From: Planctomycetaceae bacterium
GTDB taxonomy: Bacteria > Planctomycetota > Planctomycetia > Pirellulales > Pirellulaceae
Length of the DNA: 51,197 nt
Reading direction: 5' to 3'
NCBI GenBank assembly: GCA_007121535.1
Contig: SKKK01000432.1
Coordinates: 1 to 51,197 of the forward strand
A model generated the notes under the pieces. The model ran no database searches. It saw only the letters and a list, made by a program, of their open reading frames with translations, and was not told the DNA's origin. The number at the start of each line of letters is the position of its first letter. Position 1 is the first letter of the stretch. Below, piece by piece: positions 1 through 9,206 of this stretch. A program made the translations under genes and the position numbers.

Positions 1-641
1 CCGAGCTAGCCACCCGCCGCTGGTTGGCTAACCAATCCCCCCAGCACCTCGTCTCCAGCGATCGGCCGCGAAAAACGTCCGCGCGAGCCCCCTCACCGCT
101 TCGCATTTCGCCGGGCTTCCTCAAGACCTGACCCCTTTCTCGCGCATTGTAACCTTCAACAAGCCTCGACAAAATAGGCGACCGAAACGCCATATTGCCG
201 AACATCCACTACGTTTTCGTCTGCCGTCGACCATCGGCACACGCACATCGGCTTCTCGCGGTCGGAGGCTTCGATCTCGCTGTGTGCCAGCCGTAACAAT
301 TCGGCCACCCGAAAAACGTCGCTCGCCGTCCCCCGGCCTTTATCTTTCTGCCATCCATCTTTCTGCCCTATTTTGCGTTTGGGCACTGGCATGCTACCGT
401 TTTGTCGCTAAGCACCCGACTTGTCCATCAGGTTAGTTTTGCATGGCTGACGCGAGCCCTTCTGTCGCTTCTGCCAAAAGATGCTTGGCTGGTGCCCACG
501 AGTTGTGCAACGATTGTAACCCATTCGTTCCATACTGGCAGCAGGGGGCGATGAACAGTTCGCAAGACGGTGAGTCGGGCGAGCACGATAGGTGCCGCCC
601 ATCTACCGATCGACCTTACCGATATATGGGTGGCACCTTTC
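1..641. other. Non-coding or unassigned left edge
   Basis: No gene can be supported in these 641 bases. A 78-codon minus-strand frame at 156-392 has no recognisable family. The bases at 121-135 (tcaagacctgacccc) match one arm end of the hairpin element at 2636-2743, so a half copy or decayed copy of that element may sit here. The stretch lies downstream of the phosphoesterase gene and may carry its terminator, but I see no clear hairpin with a T-run. Confidence 0.4.
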
Positions 642-2483
642 TCATTGCCGATCAGGAGATGGTTGTCCCCGTTGAAGAGCTGACTCTTCTCCCTTGATCG
701 TTGTTTTCCGGGTGCGATGGTCGGCTATTGCTTCGGAAATATCCAGGATGAACTGGTGGTCGTCCGGTTGCATGACGTGGCGCATGCCGTCGCACAGCCG
801 GTCCTGGGCCGGGCTATAGGTAAACACCCGGACCTCTTTGCGGTTGGGATCGAAGCGGAACAACCGCAACCAATCGGAGTCGTCCGCGTCCCGGGGGTAG
901 TCCTGCATGACTTCATAGACCAGATTGCCGTGTTCTCCACGGCTCTCTTGACGCAGCGCGATGACGCCGGACTGGTCTCCCGCCAGCACGAGAAACAGGT
1001 TCGAATGCCTGCTGAAGCACTTGTCCCACATTTCCTGCGGCGTATTGCCGCGGTCGCCGTGGACCTTTTTCCATTGCATTCGCCCCTGGGGAACCTTTAG
1101 CCAGACCGCCCGGCTAGGCGGGCGCGGCACCGGGCCCAGGAACATGTGGGTCGAGACGATGGCCATCCGACCGCGGTGCTCCTCCAGGACCCGGTCCACC
1201 CACTCGAGCACATCGTCGGGAGCGTTGCACTCGACATGCACGATCACGAAATCCAATCCGCTCGCTGAGAATAACTGGTAACTGTTGGCGTTGTTCCCCG
1301 AGATCTGCGGGCCGTGGTCTGGCCGGCCTTCATAGGTTCCCCCATACCAGGGTTTCCCTTCAAAGCGTTCCGCGCCGAAGTATTGCTGAAATAAAGAGGA
1401 GTTCCCGGCGCCAGTCATGTCGTGGTTGCCGATGGCAATCCCGTAAGGCACTCGACCGTGGAAGCGATCCATATTCTCCCGCGCGATGCGCCACTGGTAG
1501 TGGTTGTTCCGGTCGACGATATCACCCATGTGGGTGACGAACACGATCCTTTGAGCATCAAGATTCTCAGCCAGCCATCTAGTGCGTGAGTCGAAGGCCG
1601 GATTACGCGGCTCGCCGCTCTCGTCGCCCCGCCCCGAACCCGGGCCATGGTATCGCTGGGTATCGGGAATGACCGCAATCGTGAACGTGCCCTCGGGGGC
1701 TTCCGTCAAAGCCTCCGCACCCTTCTGCGAGTCCAGGGCGAATTTCGAAATAAGGTATTGCTCCACCTCCCGGCGCTGCGGTTCGTCCAGCGCGCGATGG
1801 AAAACAATCAATTCTGCCACGTCGAAATCCAGGCGCTGGGAGGCCCCTCCGTCGCGAGCGCCAATCACCACTTGGGCATCGACCTTTCCCGTGCCAGCTC
1901 TCCCCGAGTTTTCCAAAACCCCGTCGACGAACAGCTCCAAGCGCCGGCTCCCTGCGTACTCCGAATTGACGACCGACAGGAGTCGAAAGGTATGAGGTGT
2001 CGTGACAGACGATGTGTCGAGTTGCTCGCCTCCACTTCCCAGACCAACACGAAAGGTGCGCTGGCCGGGAATGTGAAAGCGGTATTGAAACCGGCTGCCA
2101 TCGGTCTTGGCAAAGATGGAGCCATTGCTGCGGGAATTCACCACCGCAAAGAACGTGAAATCATCTGCTCCTTCGAAATCCAATCGTTCTGGGCGACCGA
2201 GCAACAAGGCGCTCCTGCCGTCAAAGCGAAGAAGCCCCCTTCCGTTGAGCGCATCCGGAACCCAGTCCGGTGGGTGGCGATCTTCCGCGCGGATCGCCAG
2301 ATGTGCCCCATCGCTTTTGTCTTGCCAGGACATAAGGCGCCCCGACTCGTCGAACGACATGGTCTGTCGGTCGTCGGCATCCATCCACAGAATCAGGTTG
2401 TCCAGCTCCCGCGGCGAAAACCCCTCCGCGGAACTACCCAAAAGAATGCTGACGGCTGCTACCGTGGCAAGAACCCGTCTCAT
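642..2483 (-). CDS. Secreted LamG-like / calcineurin-type metallophosphoesterase
   Basis: The 613-residue protein starts at an ATG with an N-terminal signal peptide (about residues 1-21). Residues 25-250 look like a LamG/concanavalin-type beta-sandwich, with a typical FDG...LFVDG...RALDEPQR pattern. Residues 266-505 form a metallophosphoesterase core: PDTQ (273-276), HMGDIVD (318-324), GNHD (352-355), STH (444-446) and a final GDQ (502-504) where GxH is usual. The metal ligands of the first four motifs are present. It is probably exported and acts on a phosphoester substrate, which the sequence does not identify. The last 30 residues are polar and unlike the domain. The gene stands alone, with gene remnants upstream and no operon partner. 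Confidence 0.85.
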   Translation of the reverse strand: MRRVLATVAAVSILLGSSAEGFSPRELDNLILWMDADDRQTMSFDESGRLMSWQDKSDGAHLAIRAEDRHPPDWVPDALNGRGLLRFDGRSALLLGRPERLDFEGADDFTFFAVVNSRSNGSIFAKTDGSRFQYRFHIPGQRTFRVGLGSGGEQLDTSSVTTPHTFRLLSVVNSEYAGSRRLELFVDGVLENSGRAGTGKVDAQVVIGARDGGASQRLDFDVAELIVFHRALDEPQRREVEQYLISKFALDSQKGAEALTEAPEGTFTIAVIPDTQRYHGPGSGRGDESGEPRNPAFDSRTRWLAENLDAQRIVFVTHMGDIVDRNNHYQWRIARENMDRFHGRVPYGIAIGNHDMTGAGNSSLFQQYFGAERFEGKPWYGGTYEGRPDHGPQISGNNANSYQLFSASGLDFVIVHVECNAPDDVLEWVDRVLEEHRGRMAIVSTHMFLGPVPRPPSRAVWLKVPQGRMQWKKVHGDRGNTPQEMWDKCFSRHSNLFLVLAGDQSGVIALRQESRGEHGNLVYEVMQDYPRDADDSDWLRLFRFDPNRKEVRVFTYSPAQDRLCDGMRHVMQPDDHQFILDISEAIADHRTRKTTIKGEESALQRGQPSPDRQ

Positions 2484-2529
2484 TGGGATGGCCCTTCCTG
2501 CGAAAGAGACTTCGTGAGGCTTCGGGTGG

Positions 2530-2635
2530 CTACCGATCGATTTGGAAGTCGAACGTGTTGCTCCCTTCGACCACGGTGGCCGTCAGTCCGGAGGTTTGCG
2601 CATTAGCGTACCGTTCCGGCGGGACTTGAACGACT
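2530..2635 (-). pseudogene. C-terminal remnant of a small secreted planctomycete protein
   Basis: The minus-strand frame ending with TAG at 2530-2532 encodes about 35 residues with the core TSGLTATVVEGSNTFDF. From memory this resembles the C-terminal tail of the carboxypeptidase-regulatory-like small lipoproteins common in planctomycetes. The frame upstream runs straight into the hairpin element at 2636-2743 and then into rplQ, so the N-terminal part is missing. It is best read as a gene truncated at the repeat. The family assignment comes from pattern memory only. Confidence 0.4.
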
Positions 2636-2743
2636 GGGGTCAGGTCTTGACATTTAACTTTTTCGGCAGAGAGACTCGCCACAAATCTGGATATCAAGAC
2701 CCGACCGCAGCTACAAAAAAAGTTAAATGTCAAGACCTGACCC
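2636..2743. repeat. Hairpin element with 27-bp perfect inverted arms
   Basis: The arm at 2637-2663 (beginning gggtcaggtcttgacattta) is repeated exactly in inverted orientation at 2717-2743, around a 53-base centre. This resembles the short non-autonomous elements mobilised by Y1/RAYT-type transposases, in which a tcaagacctgacccc terminus is often seen. No transposase is encoded in the window. It sits 13 bases past the rplQ stop, so its arms with A/T runs could also terminate ribosomal cluster transcripts. A half copy of the arm end lies at 121-135. Confidence 0.7.
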
Positions 2744-2756
2744 TTGGTATGACCCG

Positions 2757-3473
2757 CTATGCCTTTTCGTCGCTGTCGGCCTGCGTCTGCGGCTGTTCCC
2801 CGCCGCTTTCGGAGTCCGCGACCACAGCGGGCTGATCCTCGGTCGCCGTGGAATTCTCGGTCGGTGCGCCAACTGCAGCAGTCTCGTCCTGTTCCTCTGT
2901 GTCCTCGACCTCAAAGGCCGGTTTCTCGCTGACTCGGCGGACGCGGTCGTGCGTGCCGACGAATTCCAGGATGGCTCGGGTGCCCGCGTCGCCCAGACGC
3001 GGTTTTGCCAGACGCAGGATCCGGGTATAGCCGCCGGGGCGACCTTCGAAACGCGGCGCGACTTCCTCGAACAGCACTCGCATGGCTTCTTTGTCGCCGA
3101 GCATCTGCACGACGCGCCGACGTGCAGCCACCGACGGCGCGATCGCGTTGTTCCACTGCTGCCATTGTTCGCTGGTACGCCATTGGCGCCACTGCTCGCT
3201 TCCTCGCTCGGCCGTGGTCGCGTACTGCTCGGCAGCTTCTTCGGCCAACAGCGACTTGCGAGCGATGGTGATGCACTTTTCCACCAGCGGGCGTACTTCT
3301 TTGGCCTTTTGCAACGTGGTGATGACCCGTCCCTTGACCTTGGGCACGGATGCGTCCAGATCGGGGTCCGCTTGCCGTTCGGTCAAGAACAGACTGCTGG
3401 CCAAGTTCTTCAGCATGGCCTTTCGGTGGCTGGGAGAACGTCCTAAATGTCGACCTCGTTTTCGGTGTCTCAT
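2757..3473 (-). CDS. rplQ: 50S ribosomal protein L17 (enlarged)
   Basis: This is a large-subunit protein lining the exit-tunnel region. The first 31 residues (MRHRKRGRHLGR...) and the segment around residues 130-180 (LFEEVAPRF...GGYTRIL) are unmistakable L17. The protein has 238 residues against roughly 120-130 in most bacteria. The excess lies in an insert near residues 32-48, a Glu/Gln/Trp-rich insert near 74-115, and an acidic tail from about 180 to 238. It is the last gene of the ribosomal cluster, 106 bases after rpoA. Confidence 0.97.
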   Translation of the reverse strand: MRHRKRGRHLGRSPSHRKAMLKNLASSLFLTERQADPDLDASVPKVKGRVITTLQKAKEVRPLVEKCITIARKSLLAEEAAEQYATTAERGSEQWRQWRTSEQWQQWNNAIAPSVAARRRVVQMLGDKEAMRVLFEEVAPRFEGRPGGYTRILRLAKPRLGDAGTRAILEFVGTHDRVRRVSEKPAFEVEDTEEQDETAAVGAPTENSTATEDQPAVVADSESGGEQPQTQADSDEKA

Positions 3474-3579
3474 GATCGCCTGTGAAATCGTCTTGGCTGG
3501 CGCCAGCCGCGAATCGCTCCGATCGACTGACGCTCAGCGGGGTGTGACTAATGGGAGTTTTTCGTTGACCGCGGCGGCA

Positions 3580-4575
3580 TCAACCGACGCCGGGCGACAT
3601 GGGCGTCAGCCGCATCCCCAGATGCATGCCCAGATCCTTCAGCCGCTCGTGTACCTCGTTCAGTGTCGTTTCGCCGAAATTGCGGACCTCCAACAACTCG
3701 TCCTCCGACCTTTGGACCAGATCGCGCACCGAGGTGATGTCGGCCGATTCCAGGCAGTTCATGGCACGCACTGACAGCTTCAGTTCCGCCAACGTCATGT
3801 TCAACTTGGCTTCCATCGCGGCATCCATCGTTCCCGAACCCGAACGTGCTGGCGTGGTGATCCGGGGCCCCAGCTCGTTGTACTGAATGAACGGGTTCAG
3901 ATGCTTGCGGAGGATCTTTGCCGATTCGACCATCGCCATCTCGGGGCTGATCGAGCCATCGGTCCAAACCTCCAAGGTCAGTTTGTCGTAGTTTGTCTTC
4001 TGACCCACGCGCGTTTCCTCGATGTCATAGCGCACTCGGATCACAGGACTGTAGACGGCATCCACGGGGATGATGCCGATCTCGCGATCGCCCTGGCTGT
4101 GTTCCGTCGACGGCACGTAACCGCGTCCGTTTTCGACGACCATTTCCATCATGAAGGGCACGTCGTCCGTCAGCGTCGCCAGCACGTGGTCGGTGTTGAT
4201 CACCTGGACATCCGCATCGGTTTCGATGTCCGCCCCCGTGACGACGCCGGTCGTACTCTTTTCCACCGCGATGACGCGCGTCGATTCGCTGAAGTTCTTG
4301 ACCACCAGCGACTTGACGTTCAACACGATGTCGGTCACATCCTCCAGCACGCCGGGGATCGTGGAGAATTCGTGCTGGGCGCCGCGAATCTTGATCTGTG
4401 TGACCGCGCTGCCCATCAGACTGGACAGCAGGATCCGCCGCAGGCTGTTCCCGATGGTCGAGCCGAAGCCACGTTCGAACGGTTCGGCGACAAACTTACC
4501 GTAGGTCGTCGAAAGAGTCTCCGCGTCACAAATGACCGCGCTGGGCAATTCAAGTCCACGCCAGCGAATATGCAT
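3580..4575 (-). CDS. rpoA: DNA-directed RNA polymerase subunit alpha
   Basis: This 331-residue protein has a complete alpha N-terminal assembly domain ([11 protein letters not shown] near residue 42, VDAVYSPV) and a helix-hairpin-helix C-terminal domain from about residue 255. The C-terminal domain keeps the Arg and Asn used for UP-element DNA contact in [10 protein letters not shown]. It seeds RNA polymerase assembly. It lies between rpsK and rplQ, as in other bacteria, but without rpsD. The ATG start gives the family's usual N-terminus plus a few residues. Confidence 0.98.
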   Translation of the reverse strand: MHIRWRGLELPSAVICDAETLSTTYGKFVAEPFERGFGSTIGNSLRRILLSSLMGSAVTQIKIRGAQHEFSTIPGVLEDVTDIVLNVKSLVVKNFSESTRVIAVEKSTTGVVTGADIETDADVQVINTDHVLATLTDDVPFMMEMVVENGRGYVPSTEHSQGDREIGIIPVDAVYSPVIRVRYDIEETRVGQKTNYDKLTLEVWTDGSISPEMAMVESAKILRKHLNPFIQYNELGPRITTPARSGSGTMDAAMEAKLNMTLAELKLSVRAMNCLESADITSVRDLVQRSEDELLEVRNFGETTLNEVHERLKDLGMHLGMRLTPMSPGVG

Positions 4576-4612
4576 TCTTTTCTCCTCGGGGTATCGCTCT
4601 CGGGCTGCTGGT

Positions 4613-4996
4613 CTAAACGCGTCGCTTCTTCCTGGGACGGCAGCCGTTGTGGGGAATCGGGGTGCAATCCTCGATCGACTTGACGGTCAAGCCGGCCGCC
4701 TGCAGCGCGGTGATCGCGCTCTCGCGTCCCGAGCCGGGACCTTTGACCCGGACGTCAACCTCTTTCACCCCGAACTTGATCGCTTTCTCTGCCGCCTGCT
4801 GGGCCGCGCACTGGCCGGCGAACGGCGTGCTCTTCCGACTGCCCTTGAAGCCGCATGTCCCGGCACTGGACCAGCACAGCGTATCTCCCTTGGTATCGGT
4901 GATCGTCACGGTCGTATTGTTGAAGGTCGCCTGGATAAAAGCGATGCCCACCGTCACATTGCGACGAACTCGGCGTTTCTTGCTCTTGACTGCCAC
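4613..4996 (-). CDS. rpsK: 30S ribosomal protein S11
   Basis: This 127-residue small-subunit platform protein has the family core [14 protein letters not shown] and the C-terminal [10 protein letters not shown]. Length and motifs are normal. It sits between rpsM and rpoA; the 37-base gap to rpoA suggests cotranscription. Confidence 0.98.
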   Translation of the reverse strand: MAVKSKKRRVRRNVTVGIAFIQATFNNTTVTITDTKGDTLCWSSAGTCGFKGSRKSTPFAGQCAAQQAAEKAIKFGVKEVDVRVKGPGSGRESAITALQAAGLTVKSIEDCTPIPHNGCRPRKKRRV

Positions 4997-5065
4997 TGCC
5001 TGGCTACTCCTGTCGAAACCTCAAAAACTCACTGCCACCCCTGCGATGCGCGAACCCAGCCCGGA

Positions 5066-5449
5066 TCAACGCAAGTCCTTCACGCCCTTCTTGCCCGCCA
5101 CGGTCTTCTTTGGCCCCTTGCGCGTCCGAGCATTGGTCCGCGTCCGCTGACCACGGACGGGCAACCCCAAGCGGTGCCGGATGCCCCGGTAGCAGCGGAT
5201 ATCCCGCAGACGGTTCACGTTCTGCGCGACCTGACGCCGCAAGGGACCTTCGACCACGTAATCCCGTTCCAACAGAGCCGCCAGACGACTCAATTCATCG
5301 TCCGCCAGATCCCTGGCCTTTCGCAACGGATCGATCCCCGCTTTGTGGCACAGGTCGCGCGCGATCTTGTCACCCACACCGTACAGGTATCTGAGCGAGA
5401 TATGCGTCGGCTTGTCGTTCGGAATGTCCACACCTAGAAGACGCGGCAT
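5066..5449 (-). CDS. rpsM: 30S ribosomal protein S13
   Basis: This 127-residue small-subunit head protein has the typical N-terminus MPRLLGVDIPNDK, the helix-two-turn-helix region YGVGDKIARDLC and the basic tail RGQRTRTNARTRKGPKK. It follows rpmJ by 27 bases in the alpha-operon order. Confidence 0.98.
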   Translation of the reverse strand: MPRLLGVDIPNDKPTHISLRYLYGVGDKIARDLCHKAGIDPLRKARDLADDELSRLAALLERDYVVEGPLRRQVAQNVNRLRDIRCYRGIRHRLGLPVRGQRTRTNARTRKGPKKTVAGKKGVKDLR

Positions 5450-5476
5450 GTTTTCGTTTCTCCTGTACCGGGCCTG

Positions 5477-5590
5477 TTAGCCCTGACGTTGCTTGTGTCG
5501 CGGATTGCTGCAGATGACGTACACGCGCCCTTTGCGCCGCACGATCTTGCAATTCTCGCAGATCCGTTTTACGCTCGATCGTACCTTCAT
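5477..5590 (-). CDS. rpmJ: 50S ribosomal protein L36 (zinc-binding form)
   Basis: This 37-residue protein begins [15 protein letters not shown] and contains [10 protein letters not shown]. The C11-x2-C14...C27...H32 set is the zinc ribbon of the C-plus form. It was read directly from the minus strand between secY and rpsM. The usual infA, map and adk genes that often separate secY from rpmJ are absent here. Confidence 0.96.
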   Translation of the reverse strand: MKVRSSVKRICENCKIVRRKGRVYVICSNPRHKQRQG

Positions 5591-5672
5591 GTCAAAACTC
5601 CTGCGGGGTCCGGGCAAACCGCTTAATATACGAAGACCAACGGTCACTTATCAAGGGGCTATCGACGGAAGA

Positions 5673-7046
5673 TCACGAATCCAGCAAACCGCGATAGTTC
5701 CGCATGACCAAGTGGCTGTCGATCTTCTGCACCAAATCGAATCCCACGCTGACGGCAATCAGCAACCCCGTACCTCCATAAAAACTGGCAACTGTAAAAC
5801 TGACGCCCAACGAGGCGGAAACCACCGTGGGCACAATGGCGACGATGGCCAAAAAGCCAGCGCCTACATAGGTGATCCGTTCCAAAACCCGCTCCAAGTA
5901 ATCGGCCGTTCGTCTTCCAGGCCGGTACCCTGGAATAAAGGTGCCGTAATCCTTCAGATTTTCGGCCATCTCCTTTGGATTAAAGGTGATCGCCACCCAA
6001 AAATAGCAGAAGAAGTAGATCAGCCCCACATAGACCAGGTTATAGGTGAACGACGTACCCGGTCCAAAAATCTGGTACAAATTGGCCCAGAGATTGGCGG
6101 TTCCCGTAAAAGTATTCGCCATGAAATTGAAAATCATAGCGGGCAACATCAAAAGGCTGCTGGCGAAAATGATGGGCATGACACCGGCTTGATTGATCCG
6201 CAACGGCAGGTACTGACGCGTCCCACCATATACGCGACGGCCCCGGACGTGTTTTGCACTCTGAGTCGGGATACGACGCTGGCCCAACGTGATGAACACG
6301 ACCCCGACAACGACGGCGACAAACAACACCGTCAGCACGATCAGCGTTTCGACGCCGATACGGCCGGGAGTGAGGCCTGCGAGCTGCATGTCCGCGTCAC
6401 GGAACAACTGAGCGGCGGCTCCGGGCATCTGAGCCAGGATGCCTGCCATGATCAACAAGCTGATTCCGTTGCCGATTCCGAATTCATCGATCTGTTCGCC
6501 CAGCCACATCAGGAAGATGGTGCCACACGTCATGATCAGCACGGCAGTAAATTGCCAGCCCAGATGAAGCACTCTGTCGGCGGTCAGGAACGCAGGATCG
6601 ACCAAACCCGCCTCTCCGCCAGCGGGTTGCGCCATCAGGTACAATCGGACATAGAACCAGCTTTGCACCAAGCAGAGGGCAACCGTCAGATAGCGAGTGT
6701 ATTCATTGATCTTCTTCCGCCCGGTTTCGCCCTCCTTTCGAAGCTGTTCGATCGGTTTCCATACGCTTCCCAGCAATTGGAAGATGATCGAGGCACTGAT
6801 ATAGGGCATAATTCCGAGACCGAAGATTGTGGCCTGACGCAGGTTGCTGGCACTGAACACGGCCACACGATCGACGAAATCACCCAGGCCGCCGTCTTGC
6901 CCTGCCGTTTGCGACATGACTTCCTGGTCGATGATCGGCAACGGGATATGCCATCCCACGCGGTAGATGGCCAGGAACAGCATGGTCAGAAAGATCTTCT
7001 GCCTGAGTTCCGGGATGGTGAAAACGATGCGAAGTTTCTCCCACAT
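5673..7046 (-). CDS. secY: Protein translocase subunit SecY
   Basis: This 457-residue polytopic membrane protein is the pore of the Sec translocon in the cytoplasmic membrane. Family features include the plug/TM2 region FSASNLRQATIFGLGIMPYI, the TM3-4 segment with GETGRKKINEYTRY, GNGISLLIMAGI, and the cytoplasmic loop RRIPTQSAKHVRGRR followed by LPLRINQAGVMPIIFA. Near the C-terminus PGYRPGRRT is also typical. It follows rplO as in the standard spc operon and is followed 82 bases later by rpmJ. Confidence 0.98.
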   Translation of the reverse strand: MWEKLRIVFTIPELRQKIFLTMLFLAIYRVGWHIPLPIIDQEVMSQTAGQDGGLGDFVDRVAVFSASNLRQATIFGLGIMPYISASIIFQLLGSVWKPIEQLRKEGETGRKKINEYTRYLTVALCLVQSWFYVRLYLMAQPAGGEAGLVDPAFLTADRVLHLGWQFTAVLIMTCGTIFLMWLGEQIDEFGIGNGISLLIMAGILAQMPGAAAQLFRDADMQLAGLTPGRIGVETLIVLTVLFVAVVVGVVFITLGQRRIPTQSAKHVRGRRVYGGTRQYLPLRINQAGVMPIIFASSLLMLPAMIFNFMANTFTGTANLWANLYQIFGPGTSFTYNLVYVGLIYFFCYFWVAITFNPKEMAENLKDYGTFIPGYRPGRRTADYLERVLERITYVGAGFLAIVAIVPTVVSASLGVSFTVASFYGGTGLLIAVSVGFDLVQKIDSHLVMRNYRGLLDS

Positions 7047-7142
7047 GATTACGTTCCGTCCTTTCCATGTCCGTCGGCCATCAGATTACAACGGTCTTTC
7101 AGGAGTCTTCGATAATTCGCCTGGCGGCGGATCCTTCGCCAA

Positions 7143-7628
7143 TTATGAGGAGGGTGCCGCTTTCTCGGAAGGTTCGCTCTGCCCGCCCAGCACGCAGACC
7201 TCGCCTCCCGCCTGTTCGATCTTTTCCCGAGCCGACTGGCTGAAGCGGTGAGCCGATACTTTCAGCCGCTTGGTCAGCGTTCCATCGCCCAGGATCTTCA
7301 GCACGTCATACCGCCCCTTCGCCAGCGACTTGCTGCGCAGCGTCTCGGGGTCGACTTCATCGCCATCCTGGAACGTCCGCTGAAGGTCGGCGACGTTGAC
7401 GGTCGCGACATTCAGCGCAAAGCGGTTGTGGAACCCACGTTTGGGCACACGTCGGACCAGAGGCATCGTGCCGCCTTGAAAAATGGCCGGCGCCGACCAT
7501 CCGGCTCGCGATTTCTGTCCCTTGTGCCCCCGTCCACACGTCTTGCCTCGTCCCGAACCGGTGCCCCGCCCGACACGCCGCGACTTTTTCCGCTTGTGGA
7601 CCCCCTGATGTACGTCATTCAATTTCAT
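7143..7628 (-). CDS. rplO: 50S ribosomal protein L15
   Basis: This 161-residue large-subunit protein has the glycine/arginine-rich N-terminus (RRVGRGTGSGRGKTCGRGHKG) and FEGG-like motif FQGGTMPLVRRVPKRGF. Its start codon overlaps the rpsE stop by four bases (ATGA), so the two are translationally coupled. There is no room for rpmD (L30), which normally lies between them. Confidence 0.97.
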   Translation of the reverse strand: MKLNDVHQGVHKRKKSRRVGRGTGSGRGKTCGRGHKGQKSRAGWSAPAIFQGGTMPLVRRVPKRGFHNRFALNVATVNVADLQRTFQDGDEVDPETLRSKSLAKGRYDVLKILGDGTLTKRLKVSAHRFSQSAREKIEQAGGEVCVLGGQSEPSEKAAPSS

Positions 7629-8110
7629 GACAAAGTTACTCCTCGAAGCCGCTCGGTTTCTTCCCGCGTCCTCAGTTTAGCCAGGGCATCGAAGGTCGCC
7701 TTCACGAGCGTGATCGGATTATTGGTTCCATAACTCTTGGTCAAGATATTTTCCAAGCCGGCGGCCTCGCACACGGCGCGAACCGCCTGGCCCGCGATGA
7801 TTCCGGTACCGGGACCGGCCGGGACCAAGACAACTCGCCCTGCCCCAAAGTGGCCATGGACGGTGTGCGGGATCGTTCCGTCCACAATGCTCACTTCGAC
7901 CATCTCGCGAGCAGCCTGTTTATTGGCCTTTTCCACACTGGGCGGCACTTCGTTCGCCTTGCCGTATCCCCAGCCGACCTTGCCACGGCGGTTGCCGACA
8001 ACGGTCATGGCGGCAAAACTGAAACGCCTTCCACCTTTGACCACAGCGGCGCAGCGGCGGATCTTGACAACTTTTTCGATGTTTTCACCGAGATTTCCAT
8101 CTGTCGACAC
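7625..8110 (-). CDS. rpsE: 30S ribosomal protein S5
   Basis: This 161-residue small-subunit fidelity protein has the double-stranded RNA-binding core VVKGGRRFSFAAMTVVGN and the second-domain motif GTGIIAGQAVRAVCEAAG. It overlaps rplO by four bases at its 3' end and follows rplR after 91 bases. Confidence 0.98.
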   Translation of the reverse strand: MSTDGNLGENIEKVVKIRRCAAVVKGGRRFSFAAMTVVGNRRGKVGWGYGKANEVPPSVEKANKQAAREMVEVSIVDGTIPHTVHGHFGAGRVVLVPAGPGTGIIAGQAVRAVCEAAGLENILTKSYGTNNPITLVKATFDALAKLRTREETERLRGVTLS

Positions 8111-8201
8111 GTCTTTAAGCTCCTGGCATGCCCGTTGACGACGGGCAACTTTCTGGTGTTCTCAGCGCTAGGGACTTTCTGCTATTTTGCAAAAAACAAG
8201 G

Positions 8202-8570
8202 CTAAAAGGTCAATCCCGCCTCGCGGGCCGCATTCGCCAACGAAGCCACTCGTCCGTGGTATTTGCAGTGGCCTCGATCAAAGGCGACCTGTTCCACGCC
8301 GATGGCCTTCGCCTTTTCGGCGATGATCTTTCCTAAAATCTCAGCCGCAGCCTTGTTGCCGCCGTACTTCACCTGCTCGCGAACGTCCCGGTCTCGCGTG
8401 CTGGCCGAGGCCAAGGTCTTCCGAGTCATATCGTCGATAATCTGCACGCCGATATGTTGCAGGCTGCGATGCACGGACAACCGCGGACGCTCGGCAGTGC
8501 CGCGGACGCAATTGCGTACGTGGCGCCGGCGACGCAGCCTCCGTAATTCGATCTCTTTTTGCTTATTCAC
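8202..8570 (-). CDS. rplR: 50S ribosomal protein L18
   Basis: This protein binds 5S rRNA together with L5. It has the core [18 protein letters not shown] and the C-terminal [24 protein letters not shown] chose the GTG at 8568-8570, which gives 122 residues beginning [10 protein letters not shown], the normal length. A TTG start at 8634-8636 would add 22 residues unlike the family. An AGGA about 14 bases upstream of the GTG is only weak support. Confidence 0.95.
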   Translation of the reverse strand: MNKQKEIELRRLRRRRHVRNCVRGTAERPRLSVHRSLQHIGVQIIDDMTRKTLASASTRDRDVREQVKYGGNKAAAEILGKIIAEKAKAIGVEQVAFDRGHCKYHGRVASLANAAREAGLTF

Positions 8571-8639
8571 AGTTCGACTCGTCTTCCTGGATGTTCGTGG
8601 GTTCGACCGCAACCGGCGGCCAACGACGGCCTTCAAGGA

Positions 8640-9182
8640 TCAGGTCGCCGACTTGCCCGGCTTGATCTTGACGTATTCACCCTGATATCGCACGCCCTTG
8701 CCCTTGTAAGGCTCAGGCTTGCGGATCGCCCGTACTTCGGCAGCAAACTCGCCAACCTGCTGTTTGTCGCAACCGCGGACGACGATGTGCGTCTGATCGG
8801 GGCACTTCACATCAAGTTCTTTGGGGATCTTCTTCTGAATCTCGTTTGCAAATCCTACTCGCAACTGGAGCGTGTCGCCTTGCACGGCGGCCAAATAACC
8901 GACGCCGACGATTTCCAGCCGCTTTTCGTACCCATCCTTCACACCGATGATCATGTTGTTGATCAGCGATCGCGTCAGGCCGTGAAAGGCGCGGGATTGG
9001 CGACTGTCTTTCAACTTGGTGACAATCACTTGCTTGGCGTCTGGATCGACCTGCACCTGGACCTCGGGACGATGCTCCAAGTGCAGCGTCCCTTGGGGAC
9101 CTACGGCGGTCACCTTACGGCCTTCGATGGTCAGCTTCACGCCGTCGAGCAGAGGAATGGGTTGATTTCCGATACGGGACAT
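8640..9182 (-). CDS. rplF: 50S ribosomal protein L6
   Basis: This 180-residue protein has the L6 start MSRIGNQPIPL and the C-terminal signature region RKPEPYKGKGVRYQGE. It sits near the factor-binding base of the large subunit. Length and order (rpsH-rplF-rplR) are standard. Confidence 0.98.
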   Translation of the reverse strand: MSRIGNQPIPLLDGVKLTIEGRKVTAVGPQGTLHLEHRPEVQVQVDPDAKQVIVTKLKDSRQSRAFHGLTRSLINNMIIGVKDGYEKRLEIVGVGYLAAVQGDTLQLRVGFANEIQKKIPKELDVKCPDQTHIVVRGCDKQQVGEFAAEVRAIRKPEPYKGKGVRYQGEYVKIKPGKSAT

Positions 9183-9206
9183 GGCACTAATCGCTTCTGA
9201 AACTGC

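Noticed and set aside
156-392. Minus-strand 78-codon frame (MPVPKRKIGQKDG...) near the left edge
   Set aside because: No recognisable domain and no ribosome-binding site. The resemblance of MPVPKRK to the L32 start does not continue.
5493-7115. Plus-strand 540-codon frame opposite secY
   Set aside because: Antisense to secY and rpmJ; His/Asp/Gln-rich composition typical of a reverse reading of membrane-protein codons.
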